Shown: positions 17,743 to 26,452 of the stretch, one piece after another
Layout: each line of letters starts with the position of its first letter
How positions within the stretch are numbered: position 1 is the first letter of the stretch
Assembly (NCBI GenBank): GCA_934271265.1
Contig: CAKQRE010000003.1
Location: forward strand, 185,568 to 249,567
Direction of reading: 5' to 3'
Length of the DNA stretch: 64,000 nt
DNA from: an uncultured Clostridia bacterium
GTDB lineage: Bacteria; Bacillota; Clostridia; Christensenellales; Borkfalkiaceae
Position numbers and translations under genes: made by a program
The notes under the pieces: generated by a model
Told to the model about the DNA's origin: nothing
The model's input: the letters and a program-made list of their open reading frames with translations, nothing else
Databases searched by the model: none

Positions 17743-19545
17743 ATGTATTATTCGGCAGGCAATTACGAAGCGTTCGCACATCCCGTGAAACCGGAAGGCG
17801 TGGATAAAAAATCGGCTTATATCATCGGTACGGGACTTGCCGGTCTTTCGGCTGCATTCTATCTCGTGAGAGACGGACAGATGAAGGGCGAGCATATCCA
17901 TCTGCTCGAAAAGCTTGAACTTGCGGGCGGCAGCTGCGACGGCAGAAAGGACGTGACGAAAGGGTTCTACATGCGCGGCGGCAGAGAAATGGATAATCAC
18001 TTCGAGTGTATGTGGGATATGTACCGCGACGTTCCTTCCATCGAGACGCCGGGAATTTCCGTGTTGGACGAATATTATTGGTTAAACAAGAAGGATCCGA
18101 ACTATTCGCTTTGCCGCGCGACGGAAAAGCGCGGGGAAAACGCCCACACGGACGGGAAGTTCAATCTCGACAAAAAATCCGCCATGGAGCTTGCAAAATT
18201 GTTCATGACGCCGGAAAAAGATCTTGAAGATAAAAAGATCTCCGAAGTTTTCTCGGACGGATTCTGGAAAACGAATTTCTGGCTGTACTGGCAGACGATG
18301 TTTGCCTTCCAGCGTTGGTCTTCCGCTTTGGAAATGAAGAGATATCTTCAGAGATACGTTCACCATATCGACGGGTTGCCCGATTTCTCGGCGCTTCGTT
18401 TCACGAAATACAATCAGTACGAAAGTATGATCCTTCCGCTTGTGAAATATCTGGAATCGCACGGGGTGAAGGTCGAATACGGGGTAGACGTGAAAAACGT
18501 TCTCTTCGATATCAAGGGCGATAAAAAAGTGGCGAAGAGCATCGAGTTCGTACAGGGCGGCGAAAAACGTTCGATCGATCTGACGGAAGACGACCTCGTG
18601 TTCATCACGAACGGTTGCTGTACCGATACTTCCTGCTACGGCGATCAGGATCACGCGCCCGACCTTTCGATCGTCAGAAACGGTTGCGGCGAATCGTGGG
18701 ATCTGTGGAAAAACATTGCGGCGCAGGATAAAGCGTTCGGAAATCCGGAGAAATTCTGTTCTGCGGTCGATAAAACGAACTGGATGAGCGCGACCGTCGC
18801 CACCTCGGATAACGAAATTATCGATTATATCATGAAGATCTGCAAGCGTGATCCCCGCGAGGGCAAGGTCACGACGGGCGGTATCGTAACGGTGAAGGAC
18901 AGCACGGATAACTGGTATCTCTCCTGGACGATCAACCGTCAGCCGCAGTTCAAATGCCAGGATAAAAACACCGTTCTCATATGGGTGTACGCCTTAAACA
19001 CCGATCGCGCGGGCAATTTCGTGAAAAAGCCGATGCGCGAATGTACGGGCGAAGAAGTGTGCGAAGAATGGTTGTATCACATCGGTTTCCCGATCGAAAA
19101 AATCAAGGAATACGCCCATAGCCACGCCAATACGACAACGTGCTATATGCCGTATATCAACGCTTTCTTCCAGCCGAGAAAAGAGGAAGACAGACCTAAG
19201 GTCGTTCCCGACGGCGCGGTGAACTTTGCATTCATCGGTCAGTTCGCCGAAACCCCGCGCGATACGATCTTCACGACGGAATATTCCATCCGTACGGGTA
19301 TGGAATCGGTATATACCCTTCTTAACGTAGACAGGGCGGTTCCCGAAGTCTGGGGCAGTGCGTATGACGTTCGCGAACTTCTTCGTGCAAGCTACTACGC
19401 GATCGATAAAAAGCCCCTTTCCGAGGCAAAACTCAACCTTGCGGAAAAGGCTTTGTTGAAAACGGTTGTCGATAAAGTGAAGGGAACGGATGCGGAAACG
19501 TTGCTTTACGCAAGCGGTCTCGTAGAGCCTAAAAAGAAAAAGTAA
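17743..19545 (+). CDS. ohyA: Oleate hydratase (myosin-cross-reactive antigen family)
   Basis: A 600-residue FAD protein that adds water to cis-9 double bonds of unsaturated fatty acids, giving 10-hydroxy acids (EC 4.2.1.53). The FAD-binding motif IIGTGLAGLSAAFYLVRDG lies near residues 27-45. The family-diagnostic MRGGREMDNHFECMWD, which includes the catalytic Glu region, follows near 76-91, and NGCCTDTSCYGD near 290. ATG 17743 has AAAGGAGG upstream; the longer frame is leader RNA. Length is normal. Gut bacteria use this enzyme against host and dietary oleate or linoleate. It sits behind a TetR gene and ends at a strong terminator. Confidence 0.95.
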   Translation: MYYSAGNYEAFAHPVKPEGVDKKSAYIIGTGLAGLSAAFYLVRDGQMKGEHIHLLEKLELAGGSCDGRKDVTKGFYMRGGREMDNHFECMWDMYRDVPSIETPGISVLDEYYWLNKKDPNYSLCRATEKRGENAHTDGKFNLDKKSAMELAKLFMTPEKDLEDKKISEVFSDGFWKTNFWLYWQTMFAFQRWSSALEMKRYLQRYVHHIDGLPDFSALRFTKYNQYESMILPLVKYLESHGVKVEYGVDVKNVLFDIKGDKKVAKSIEFVQGGEKRSIDLTEDDLVFITNGCCTDTSCYGDQDHAPDLSIVRNGCGESWDLWKNIAAQDKAFGNPEKFCSAVDKTNWMSATVATSDNEIIDYIMKICKRDPREGKVTTGGIVTVKDSTDNWYLSWTINRQPQFKCQDKNTVLIWVYALNTDRAGNFVKKPMRECTGEEVCEEWLYHIGFPIEKIKEYAHSHANTTTCYMPYINAFFQPRKEEDRPKVVPDGAVNFAFIGQFAETPRDTIFTTEYSIRTGMESVYTLLNVDRAVPEVWGSAYDVRELLRASYYAIDKKPLSEAKLNLAEKALLKTVVDKVKGTDAETLLYASGLVEPKKKK

Positions 19546-19575
19546 AACAAGAAGTCAAATTTGACAAATTCAATT

Positions 19576-19620
19576 AAAAGTCTGCCTATAGGTCGATAAA
19601 TCCTATAGGCAGACTTTTTG
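19576..19620. terminator. Strong bidirectional terminator
   Basis: Perfect long stem AAAGTCTGCCTATAGG/CCTATAGGCAGACTTT with a nine-base loop. T5 follows on the plus strand and TTTTAATTG on the minus strand. It ends both the oleate hydratase gene and the minus-strand small-protein operon. Confidence 0.92.
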
Positions 19621-19781
19621 TTTTGTTTCGGACAGGTAATAATGCTTACCCGATTTCCGAAAGATATCGTGCGGGAAAACAGATCGTAATTTTACCGTCG
19701 GCGCTTGTTGCGGAACCGAAATTTTCGGTTTTCTTCTCTCCCGCAAACTTCCCGGCGGAACGGATCGCCCGATCGGGACGG

Positions 19782-19913
19782 TTACAGATCGTCAACGTCC
19801 TGTACGGGATCCTCCGTTTCCCCCGCGAGATAACTTCCCGTATAACTTCCGAGCACGTCGAAACCGGAAGCCATGTCTACGGGCGGCTTCTTTTTCGTTT
19901 TCTTCTTTTTCAT
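19782..19913 (-). CDS. Conserved-looking small protein, 43 aa
   Basis: A short minus-strand frame that begins with a Lys-rich head (MKKKKTKKKPPVDMASGFD), continues VLGSYTGSY and ends in an acidic tail (DPVQDVDDL). The charge layout, with a basic start, compact centre and acidic end, is unlikely in random antisense DNA. I recall similar small proteins with a DVLGSYTG core in gut Clostridia but cannot verify this. It begins three bases after the stop of the 32-residue frame. No clear Shine-Dalgarno is present, so coupling is likely. Function unknown. Confidence 0.6.
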   Translation of the reverse strand: MKKKKTKKKPPVDMASGFDVLGSYTGSYLAGETEDPVQDVDDL

Positions 19914-19916
19914 GGT

Positions 19917-20015
19917 TTAGCGGCAGTTCTTTTTTTCGGAACAATTTTTCGCCGAACCGTTTTTCTTATCCGAACAGGATTTGTTCGTCTTTGTGGTTTT
20001 GGTTTCGTTTTTCAT
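19917..20015 (-). CDS. Small Lys/Asn/Cys-rich protein, 32 aa
   Basis: A minus-strand frame encoding a 32-residue peptide rich in Lys, Asn, Ser and Thr with three cysteines in a repeating SCSDKKN / NCSEKKN pattern. No signal or membrane segment is seen. The repeat suggests metal binding, which is speculative. It is directly followed by the 43-residue frame and preceded by the lipoprotein gene, all on the same strand. The ribosome site is weak, so the call rests on composition and arrangement. Confidence 0.45.
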   Translation of the reverse strand: MKNETKTTKTNKSCSDKKNGSAKNCSEKKNCR

Positions 20016-20169
20016 GATTACCGTCGGTCGCCTGTTTCGCATATTTCCGGCAACTACATAACGGGTGTTTCCGAAAAATGCCGGATATGCGGGTCGGGAC
20101 CCTTTTCCTCCTTCCGTTATTATTGTGCGCCGAAAAACAGAAATTATACAGGATTCGTCATTAATCGAC

Positions 20170-20898
20170 TTATATGACGGTTTTTTCTGCGGAAACGTCT
20201 CCGGAAGAATGGCTTTTTGTGCGAACGGCGATCTCTTCGAGCGTTTCGCCGTCGAATAAAATCTCCGCTTTTTCCTTTTCTCCGCTTTCGGTTTCGGCGA
20301 TTACGCCGACATAATAATAAAGAAAACCGCCGTGTTCGATCAGCCGTATCCGGATCTCGAAGTTCTCCGCATTCATCAGCGCGCGCGTTTTTTCGTTTCC
20401 GGTATCGCTAAGCGCTTTTACGACCCGATCGGGTTCTGCGGTCGAGGGTTTTCTTACCGAACGAAGTTCGACCTTTTCTGTTTTTCCCCCGAACGTAACG
20501 TCGCACGAAAGAGAGTTTGCGGGAAGGCGGGTTACGGGGAGCTCCGCTTTTCTTGTCGGGGAGAGAAGTTCGGGCGGAAACCGCAGGGTATAAGTTTCTC
20601 TGTCGATCGTAACTTTCAGCGAGGGTTGACCGATCGTTCCGTCTTCTCTTTTGTCCGTCAGAGAAAAAACGAGCAGATTTTCTTCGTTTCCGACCATTCC
20701 GTCCTCGAGAAAGGGCGTTTCCCGTCGTTCGCAGTAAGCGGTAAGAGAAAACGATTCCGTTTCGCACCGGAGAATATCCGAACGGATCTGGCTGATCCTG
20801 TTTTCAAAGCCTGTTTCCCGTTTGCAGGAGGAAAAAACGCCGCACAACGTTGCGGCAACCATGAAAAAGGGAATGATTCGTTTTATCGCATAATTCAT
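20170..20898 (-). CDS. Hypothetical lipoprotein, 242 aa
   Basis: A lipoprotein signal with lipobox Cys25 (FSSC) is followed by a short helix with ENRISQIRSDILRCE. A beta-rich body comes next: SFSLTAYCERRETPF, a central segment with LKVTIDRETYTLRFPP, and a C-terminal half with FLYYYVGVIAE. No known domain is recognised. A GAGGGAG site lies about 11 bases before the ATG. It is the first gene of a minus-strand run with the two small proteins and shares their bidirectional terminator. Probably surface-exposed; function unknown. Confidence 0.75.
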   Translation of the reverse strand: MNYAIKRIIPFFMVAATLCGVFSSCKRETGFENRISQIRSDILRCETESFSLTAYCERRETPFLEDGMVGNEENLLVFSLTDKREDGTIGQPSLKVTIDRETYTLRFPPELLSPTRKAELPVTRLPANSLSCDVTFGGKTEKVELRSVRKPSTAEPDRVVKALSDTGNEKTRALMNAENFEIRIRLIEHGGFLYYYVGVIAETESGEKEKAEILFDGETLEEIAVRTKSHSSGDVSAEKTVI

Positions 20899-21047
20899 GT
20901 TCTGTAAGTCTCCCTCGGTATGCCCGTATTATTCTTACTCGGCATCGTTTTCCGGGCGTTCGTTGCCCCAAACGTTCGGCGTGCGCCTTTTCACCATTAA
21001 TTTATGCGTGAAAATCTTGTAACATGAAGTGTTTTTTCTCTAAAGCG

Positions 21048-21076
21048 TTGCTTTTTGCATTATTCTGTGATAAAAT
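21048..21076 (+). promoter_or_regulatory. Putative promoter of the 199-aa protein gene
   Basis: TTGCTT (21048-21053), 17-base spacer, TAAAAT (21071-21076), 20 bases ahead of ATG 21097. Confidence 0.45.
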
Positions 21077-21096
21077 AGAGGCTAAGAGGTATCCAC

Positions 21097-21696
21097 ATGA
21101 AGAAAACGATATTAAAAACGATCATTCTGACCCTTGCCGGGCTGGTCGTCGCTTCGGCGGTTTCGATCGGAATCGTTTCTGCGGCGTCGCCTTCTCAGAT
21201 GGGGAATTTCTGCGAGGGGATCGGGCTGAGAAAAGCCTCGGTCTATTATACCGAGAAAGCTTATCTGAGAGACGGTGAATTCGATACGCTCGCTCTGCTG
21301 ATCGACCGCGCCGTTTACACGGGAGACAAAAAGAGGATCGCGCGCTATGCGCTTGCGTTTTGTCTCGACAAAGAGTTTTCGGCTTATTGTGCGAAGAAAG
21401 ATTCCTCCTCTTCGGGCGGTATATCGTCCTTTGATTTTTACGGGTACGAATGTGTTTCCTGTCTTTATGACGACGGATCGGAGACGCAGTCGGCGGAACT
21501 TGCCGTCGCGATGACGTCAAAGTATACGGCTTTCTGTCCCCTTGCCACCGCGATCAATCTTGCGGTAAAAAACGGGGACGCGGCATACGCGGGAACGATT
21601 CTCGGTCTATACGAAAAATACGGGAAAGACATCGCGTGTGACGGAGACGCGCTCGAAAAGGACGTCGCGCGACTGAAAACGGTTGCGGGATCGTAA
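21097..21696 (+). CDS. Hypothetical secreted or membrane-anchored helical protein
   Basis: A 199-residue protein with one N-terminal hydrophobic segment (ILTLAGLVVASAVSIGIVSAA, about residues 9-29) that could be a signal peptide or anchor. The rest is mostly helical and TPR/SEL1-like in feel: ASVYYTEKAYLRDGEFDTLALLIDRAVYTGDKKRIARYAL, later LATAINLAVKNGDAAYAGTILGLYEKYG. Four cysteines are scattered. No family recognised. It lies upstream of guaA and may share its transcript, since no terminator was seen in the 75-base gap. Confidence 0.7.
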   Translation: MKKTILKTIILTLAGLVVASAVSIGIVSAASPSQMGNFCEGIGLRKASVYYTEKAYLRDGEFDTLALLIDRAVYTGDKKRIARYALAFCLDKEFSAYCAKKDSSSSGGISSFDFYGYECVSCLYDDGSETQSAELAVAMTSKYTAFCPLATAINLAVKNGDAAYAGTILGLYEKYGKDIACDGDALEKDVARLKTVAGS

Positions 21697-21771
21697 CCGG
21701 CGACCGGATAAAAACTACCCGACAAATTACGATCAGACAAAAAATTTTTTAATATACAGGCGGTATGAATC

Positions 21772-23304
21772 ATGCAACATGAAAAAATCCTCGTGCTCGA
21801 CTTCGGCGGACAGTATAATCAGCTGATCGCGAGAAGAGTGAGAGAACAAAACGTTTATTGCGAACTTCTGCCTTCCGATCTTTCGATGGAAAAGATCAGG
21901 GCGTTCGCTCCCAAGGGCATTATTTTCACGGGCGGACCGAACAGCGTTTACGATCCGGAATCACCGCACGTTCCGAAGGAGATCTTCGAACTCGGGATTC
22001 CCGTGCTCGGCATCTGTTACGGCGCGCAGCTGATGGCATACATCCTCGGCGGCGAGGTAAAACACGCTCCTTCGAGAGAATACGGCAAAAGCGATATCGT
22101 TTACGGGGAATCCGAACTTTTCCGCGGCGTCGAAAAAAACAACGTGTGCTGGATGAGCCATACCGACTATGTGAGCGCCGCGCCCGAAGGTTTCGAAATC
22201 ATCGCGCATACGGAAACCTGTCCGGTTGCCGCAATGGCAGACGCAAAGCGCGGGTTTTACGGCGTTCAGTTTCACCCCGAAGTGATGCATACCCGCCAGG
22301 GAACGGAGATCCTTCGCAACTTCCTTTATAACGTATGCAAGGTTTCGGGCGACTGGACGATGGCGAACTTCGTGAACGAGCAGGTGGCGAAGATCCGTGA
22401 AAAAGTGGGAGATAAAAAGGTGCTTTGCGCCATGAGCGGCGGGGTGGACAGTGCCGTTGCCGCAACGCTGATCCATAAAGCGGTAGGAGACAACCTGACC
22501 TGTATTTTCGTCGATCACGGGCTTCTCCGTAAAAACGAAGCGGAAGACGTTTACCGTGTTTTCAAAACGGAACGCGGTATGAATCTGATCAAGGCGGACG
22601 CGGCGGATCGCTTCCTCGATAAGCTTGCGGGGGTGTCCGATCCCGAAACGAAAAGAAAGATCATCGGCGGCGAATTTATCAAGGTGTTCGAAGACGAGGC
22701 GAAAAAGATCGGTAAAGTCGATTATCTCGTGCAGGGAACCATCTATCCGGACGTGATCGAAAGCGGAAAAGGGAAAAGCGCGGTCATCAAGTCTCACCAC
22801 AACGTCGGCGGGCTTCCGAGCGTTGTCGATTTCAAGGAGATCATCGAGCCGCTGAGAGATTTGTTTAAAGACGAAGTGCGCAGGCTCGGTTTCGAGCTCG
22901 GTCTTCCGGCGGATATCGTGATGCGTCAGCCCTTCCCGGGTCCCGGACTTGCGATCCGTATTATCGGAGACGTCACGAGAGAAAAAATTAAAATTTTGCA
23001 GGATGCCGATTATATCTATCGCGAAGAGATCGCAAAAGCCGGGCTTAACGGAGAGATCTGGCAGTATTTTGCCGTTCTTACCAATTGCCGTTCCGTCGGC
23101 GTAATGGGGGACAGCAGAACGTATTCTTACACGGTCGCTCTCCGCGCGGTTACCAGCGTCGACGGTATGACCGCCGATTGGGCAAGAATTCCTTACGACG
23201 TGCTGGAACGTATTTCCACCCGCATCGTAAACGAAGTTCAGGACGTAAACCGCATTGTTTACGATATTACTTCCAAGCCCCCCGCAACCATCGAGTGGGA
23301 ATGA
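21772..23304 (+). CDS. guaA: GMP synthase (glutamine-hydrolysing)
   Basis: A full-length 510-residue enzyme converting XMP to GMP with ATP and glutamine (EC 6.3.5.2). The N-terminal class-I glutamine amidotransferase domain has nucleophile Cys82 in LGICYGAQ and the His-Glu pair in FHPEV. The ATP-pyrophosphatase domain has the P-loop SGGVDSAVAA. The C-terminal dimerisation domain ends in KPPATIEWE, the usual GuaA terminus. No purine riboswitch was seen in the short 75-base upstream gap. It is closed by a terminator. Confidence 0.98.
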   Translation: MQHEKILVLDFGGQYNQLIARRVREQNVYCELLPSDLSMEKIRAFAPKGIIFTGGPNSVYDPESPHVPKEIFELGIPVLGICYGAQLMAYILGGEVKHAPSREYGKSDIVYGESELFRGVEKNNVCWMSHTDYVSAAPEGFEIIAHTETCPVAAMADAKRGFYGVQFHPEVMHTRQGTEILRNFLYNVCKVSGDWTMANFVNEQVAKIREKVGDKKVLCAMSGGVDSAVAATLIHKAVGDNLTCIFVDHGLLRKNEAEDVYRVFKTERGMNLIKADAADRFLDKLAGVSDPETKRKIIGGEFIKVFEDEAKKIGKVDYLVQGTIYPDVIESGKGKSAVIKSHHNVGGLPSVVDFKEIIEPLRDLFKDEVRRLGFELGLPADIVMRQPFPGPGLAIRIIGDVTREKIKILQDADYIYREEIAKAGLNGEIWQYFAVLTNCRSVGVMGDSRTYSYTVALRAVTSVDGMTADWARIPYDVLERISTRIVNEVQDVNRIVYDITSKPPATIEWE

Positions 23305-23353
23305 TCGATCCTTCGGTAAGTAAAAGATTGTTTTAGGCAAGTGAATATACTTG

Positions 23354-23395
23354 AAAAGTCCCGCCGGATCCGCGAATGATCCTGCGGGACTTTTA
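23354..23395 (+). terminator. Terminator after guaA
   Basis: Stem AAGTCCCGC...GCGGGACTT with an inner GGATC/GATCC extension, then TTTTATG. Confidence 0.85.
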
Positions 23396-23556
23396 TGTGT
23401 GTTTTCCCGGGTGGTTTTTAAAGACTGATTATATTACGTGCCGTAGGGAAGTCTTGATGCACAAGCCGTGAGCGTAACGAGGTGTCAGTCAAAAATACGC
23501 CGTCAGACCGTGGTTTGTATTATTTTTACGAAGACTGTCATTCCTTCGATGGTTGA

Positions 23557-24792
23557 CTATTGTTTCTTAAAGACCGCTTTTATAATTTTTGTAAACTTCG
23601 GCGGCGTGCCGTAAAGAAGAACGCCTATACGGTAGATCTTAGCCGACAGAACGCCGATGCCGGCAGTAGAGCCCATTAAGATTATAATGGAAATGAAAAT
23701 TTCATACCAAGCGACCGTACTCATACAAATTCTTGTAAACATAGCCATAGGGGAAGTGAACGGAATATACGAGCATACCTTCATCAACACGGAGTTTACG
23801 TTGCCGCCTATCATCGAGAACAGAACTACCATAAAGGCGATAATGAAAAAGAAGGTGACAGGCAATACCATAGTGCTTATATCTTCAAGTTTTGACGCGG
23901 TTGAACCGATTGCGCCGTAAAGGAAAGCGTAAATCAGAAAACCAAGAACAAAGAACACGAGCATATAAATAAACAGGCTTACGGGCATGCCGAATATCGA
24001 AGCGATTACCGGATTTTGCAACTGCGCTTTATTGATATTATAAAACAGCAACGCCGAGCCGAACACAAGCACAAGTTGAGTAAAGCCCACGATACAGGAC
24101 GCAAATACCTTTCCGAACATCATACTTGTAGGCTTTGCGCTTGTAATCAGAACTTCCATAGCGCGTGAACTCTTTTCGCTCGCTACGTTTGTCGCAACAA
24201 GTTGCCCGTAAAGCATAATAACCGTATATAATGCGAATATCATTATGTAGGTGTAGAAATAATTTTTTATCTGGTCAACACCGAGCGTCATCGTATCGCT
24301 TTCGATAACCACCGACATGATATCTTTCGCTTGTTCGGGGGATAGTCCGTTTTGTATCATAGCGTTCACTCTGTAAACCTCTTGCAATACCGTGTTCGCA
24401 ACAGCCTGATTAGTATCCCTCATATTGAGATTGTTTACGTAATAAGTGTAAGACGACGGACTGTTCAAAACAAAAGCGCACTCGACGCCGCCGCTTGTAA
24501 TCTGCGATTTTATATCGTCAAGCGGTCCGTCCGCAATCTTTACGTTATACCCCGTAAAGGCTTGCGTAAAATATTCTTTTACGGTTTCAGAAAGGGTTTC
24601 GTCTTCGGCGTAAACAAGCATTACGGGAAGATCCTTTGGCGGCGTTGTCCCGGACTTGAACGCCGCGATCATATTCGGAATAAACATAGCGAAAGCGATT
24701 GCCGCTACAAGAAAGATCGTAACGCCCACAAAGGCTTTGTTTTTAAGATAGCCTTTCAGCTCGAATTTGAGTATTTTCCCAAACTGTTTCAT
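23557..24792 (-). CDS. ABC-2 type exporter permease, NatB-like
   Basis: A 411-residue membrane protein. It has an N-terminal membrane segment (VGVTIFLVAAIAFAMFIP), a long extracellular domain (about residues 50-185) and five or so further membrane segments, including the ABC-2 block LVATNVASEKSSRAMEVLITSAKPTSMMFGK. This is the NatB/YhaP-type half of a two-gene exporter. Substrates in the family include Na+, drugs and peptides; here unknown. It lies 12 bases after the ATPase gene. Codon use is more AT-rich than neighbouring genes, as for the whole 23.4-27 kb stretch. Confidence 0.88.
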   Translation of the reverse strand: MKQFGKILKFELKGYLKNKAFVGVTIFLVAAIAFAMFIPNMIAAFKSGTTPPKDLPVMLVYAEDETLSETVKEYFTQAFTGYNVKIADGPLDDIKSQITSGGVECAFVLNSPSSYTYYVNNLNMRDTNQAVANTVLQEVYRVNAMIQNGLSPEQAKDIMSVVIESDTMTLGVDQIKNYFYTYIMIFALYTVIMLYGQLVATNVASEKSSRAMEVLITSAKPTSMMFGKVFASCIVGFTQLVLVFGSALLFYNINKAQLQNPVIASIFGMPVSLFIYMLVFFVLGFLIYAFLYGAIGSTASKLEDISTMVLPVTFFFIIAFMVVLFSMIGGNVNSVLMKVCSYIPFTSPMAMFTRICMSTVAWYEIFISIIILMGSTAGIGVLSAKIYRIGVLLYGTPPKFTKIIKAVFKKQ

Positions 24793-24804
24793 TGCTTTGC
24801 CTCC

Positions 24805-25695
24805 TTATATCTGCGCGCCTGCGTATTCTACGAATATATCGTTAAGGGAAGGTTCAAACACTTTCACTTCGTCGATATCATAGGTTTCTACAAGTCGTTT
24901 CATCATAGACTGCTTTTCATCGGGGCTTGTAAGCTGAATAAGAAGAGTTCCGTCCTCGCGTTCAAAGCAAGCCTCGCCTAAATCGGACTTTATCCGTTCG
25001 GGGGTCGTTGTGCTTACCACTAATTTGTCGCGCACGTAATTCCTTTTTATTTCGGTCAAATCTCCGCTGATTGCGACCTTGCCCGCGCTTAAGATTGCGA
25101 TACTGTCGCAAAATTCCTCTATGTACGCCATCTGATGGCTTGAAAACAGAACGATTTTCCCTTGCGAAATCTGTTCCTTTACCACGTCTTTTAAAAGCAT
25201 TGCGTTTACGGGATCGAGCCCCGAAAAAGGCTCGTCAAGAATGACAATGTGCGGATCGTGCGCAAGAGCCGTTATCAACTGAATTTTCTGTTGATTTCCT
25301 TTTGAAAGGGTATCGAGCCGTTTATTGCGGTATTCCGTCATGCCGAGCCTGTTAAGCCAGTAATCAACCGCCTTGACTGCTTCTTTTGCGCTCATACCTT
25401 TCAGTTCGGCAAAATATACAAGTTGGTCTATAATAAGTTTTTTGGGGTAAAGTCCTCTTTCTTCGGGAAGATAACCAAGCCCGATTTTGTTATAATCAAT
25501 CGGTTTTCCGTCAAGAAGCACCTCTCCGCCGTTTGCGGGAAAGACGTTCATAATAATACGGATAGTCGTCGTTTTACCCGCGCCGTTTCTGCCCAGAAGT
25601 CCGAACGCTTTGCCGCCCTCTGCCGTGAAAGAAATACCCTTGAGAACTTCCTTTTCTCCAAAAGACTTATCGATGTTTTTTAATTCAAGTATCAT
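24805..25695 (-). CDS. ABC exporter ATP-binding protein, NatA-like
   Basis: A 296-residue ATPase with Walker A GRNGAGKTTT (about residues 35-44), signature LSKGNQQK, Walker B VILDEPFSGLD and the H-loop SSHQM. A C-terminal extension after residue 225 is typical of NatA/YhaQ subunits (DUF4162-like). AAAGGAAAGGAAAT precedes the ATG. It drives the NatB-like permease encoded immediately downstream. A short frame at 25728-25853 lies just ahead and may be a leader. Confidence 0.92.
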   Translation of the reverse strand: MILELKNIDKSFGEKEVLKGISFTAEGGKAFGLLGRNGAGKTTTIRIIMNVFPANGGEVLLDGKPIDYNKIGLGYLPEERGLYPKKLIIDQLVYFAELKGMSAKEAVKAVDYWLNRLGMTEYRNKRLDTLSKGNQQKIQLITALAHDPHIVILDEPFSGLDPVNAMLLKDVVKEQISQGKIVLFSSHQMAYIEEFCDSIAILSAGKVAISGDLTEIKRNYVRDKLVVSTTTPERIKSDLGEACFEREDGTLLIQLTSPDEKQSMMKRLVETYDIDEVKVFEPSLNDIFVEYAGAQI

Positions 25696-25727
25696 ATTTC
25701 CTTTCCTTTCTGATAGTAATTTTTTTC

Positions 25728-25853
25728 TTACAGACTAAATCGATTCAACAATGTCATTGTGTTTCTCATGACGTCATAAGTTTCCTTGGAAAAGAACGAA
25801 AAAGCGCAAGGGAAAAGCCGTTTCTCTGCGCTTGTGATTTTATCGTGTTTCAT
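25728..25853 (-). CDS. Possible 41-aa leader frame before the ABC exporter
   Basis: A minus-strand frame starting at 25853 with GGAAGG about ten bases upstream and ending 32 bases before the ATPase start. The peptide (MKHDKITSAEKRLFPCAFSF then a helical tail) matches nothing I know. A hairpin (AAGCGCA/TTGCGCTT followed by TTTTT) lies inside it, which would fit attenuation. It could equally be a gene remnant or chance. Confidence 0.3.
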   Translation of the reverse strand: MKHDKITSAEKRLFPCAFSFFSKETYDVMRNTMTLLNRFSL

Positions 25854-25968
25854 AGGCGGTTACCTTCCGTCGAGAATTTTTTTGCTTCTACAATTTGTCG
25901 GTTTTTGTTCTGTCTCATTTGTTTGTTCTTAATGTTTCGGTATCTCATTATTGTCAAGTATATTATAG
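25854..25968. other. AT-rich spacer without recognisable gene
   Basis: Low-GC sequence between the exporter operon and the HINT fragment. A minus-strand TTGACA-like hexamer at about 25952 has only a poor -10 partner. Nothing else is visible. Confidence 0.4.
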
Positions 25969-26268
25969 CACAAAAATCTTTATGATTCAAGCTTTAGCGC
26001 GCTATACTGTGTGAAACATATAAAAATCGTTTCTTTTATTACGCTTTCTGAAAAGTGGGTATCTGCGTGCAAGTTGAAGGCTGGTGATAAGGTGTTGCTT
26101 TCTGATGGTAAATATGGTATAATAGTCTCTGTAAAGGTGGAAGAGCTTGAAACCCCTGAAGCGACTTATAACCTTGAGGTTGCAGATTTCCATACTTATT
26201 TTGTTTCTGAATCTAATGTTTTGGTGTGTAATATGTGTAAACCAGAGTCACCAAAAAAAATTAAATAA
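25969..26268 (+). pseudogene. C-terminal part of a polymorphic-toxin HINT domain, 5' truncated
   Basis: From the first in-frame codon after a stop at 25966, the frame encodes the second half of a HINT (intein-like) protease domain. Visible blocks are ITLSEKWVSACKLKAGDKVLLSDGKYG, then VEELETPEATYNLEVADFHTYFVSESNVLVCN, the usual end of pretoxin HINT domains in Rhs and related toxins. The catalytic N-terminal half and any secretion or repeat domain are missing. The GTG at 26011 is not a credible start. The frame stops at 26268 just after an eight-A run (26253-26260); removing one A joins it to the toxin tip at 26261-26452. Composition is much more AT-rich than the chromosome around it. Confidence 0.75.
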
Positions 26269-26452
26269 TAGCGAAATAAAGAAATTTGATGCCGAGGGTT
26301 ATAAGAAAACATATGTAAATAATAAAGGTTCTAGATTTGATATTTTTAAGGATTCTGCCAATAACAATAAGATTTGGTTGGGAAGTAAAGATCAAAAAAC
26401 CTGGATTGAAACTTTTGAACACTTGGTAGATTTATTAAATGGAGATTGGTAA
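26261..26452 (+). pseudogene. Toxin-tip domain in shifted frame (Ntox33-like resemblance)
   Basis: About 63 residues continuing the HINT product in the next frame: LNNSEIKKFDAEGYKK, then GSRFDIFKDSANNNKIWLGS and a final helix ending NGDW. The location directly after HINT and directly before an immunity-like gene is the standard place of a polymorphic toxin's C-terminal effector. The F-D-I-F-K-D pattern recalls small toxin domains such as polymorphic toxin type 33, but I rate that as resemblance only. Its stop overlaps the immunity start (TAATG). Confidence 0.55.

Noticed and set aside
19623..20177. 184-codon plus-strand frame
   Set aside because: Starts right after a terminator, has no ribosome site or motif, and is antisense to the two small minus-strand proteins.
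25921..25966. Promoter for the HINT fragment (TATTAT near 25961)
   Set aside because: No acceptable -35 partner, and the fragment lacks a credible start codon.
15380..26004. The 13-mer GCTTTAGCGCGCT occurs near 15380 and near 25991
   Set aside because: Flanks differ and no third copy or end structure was seen. Probably chance.
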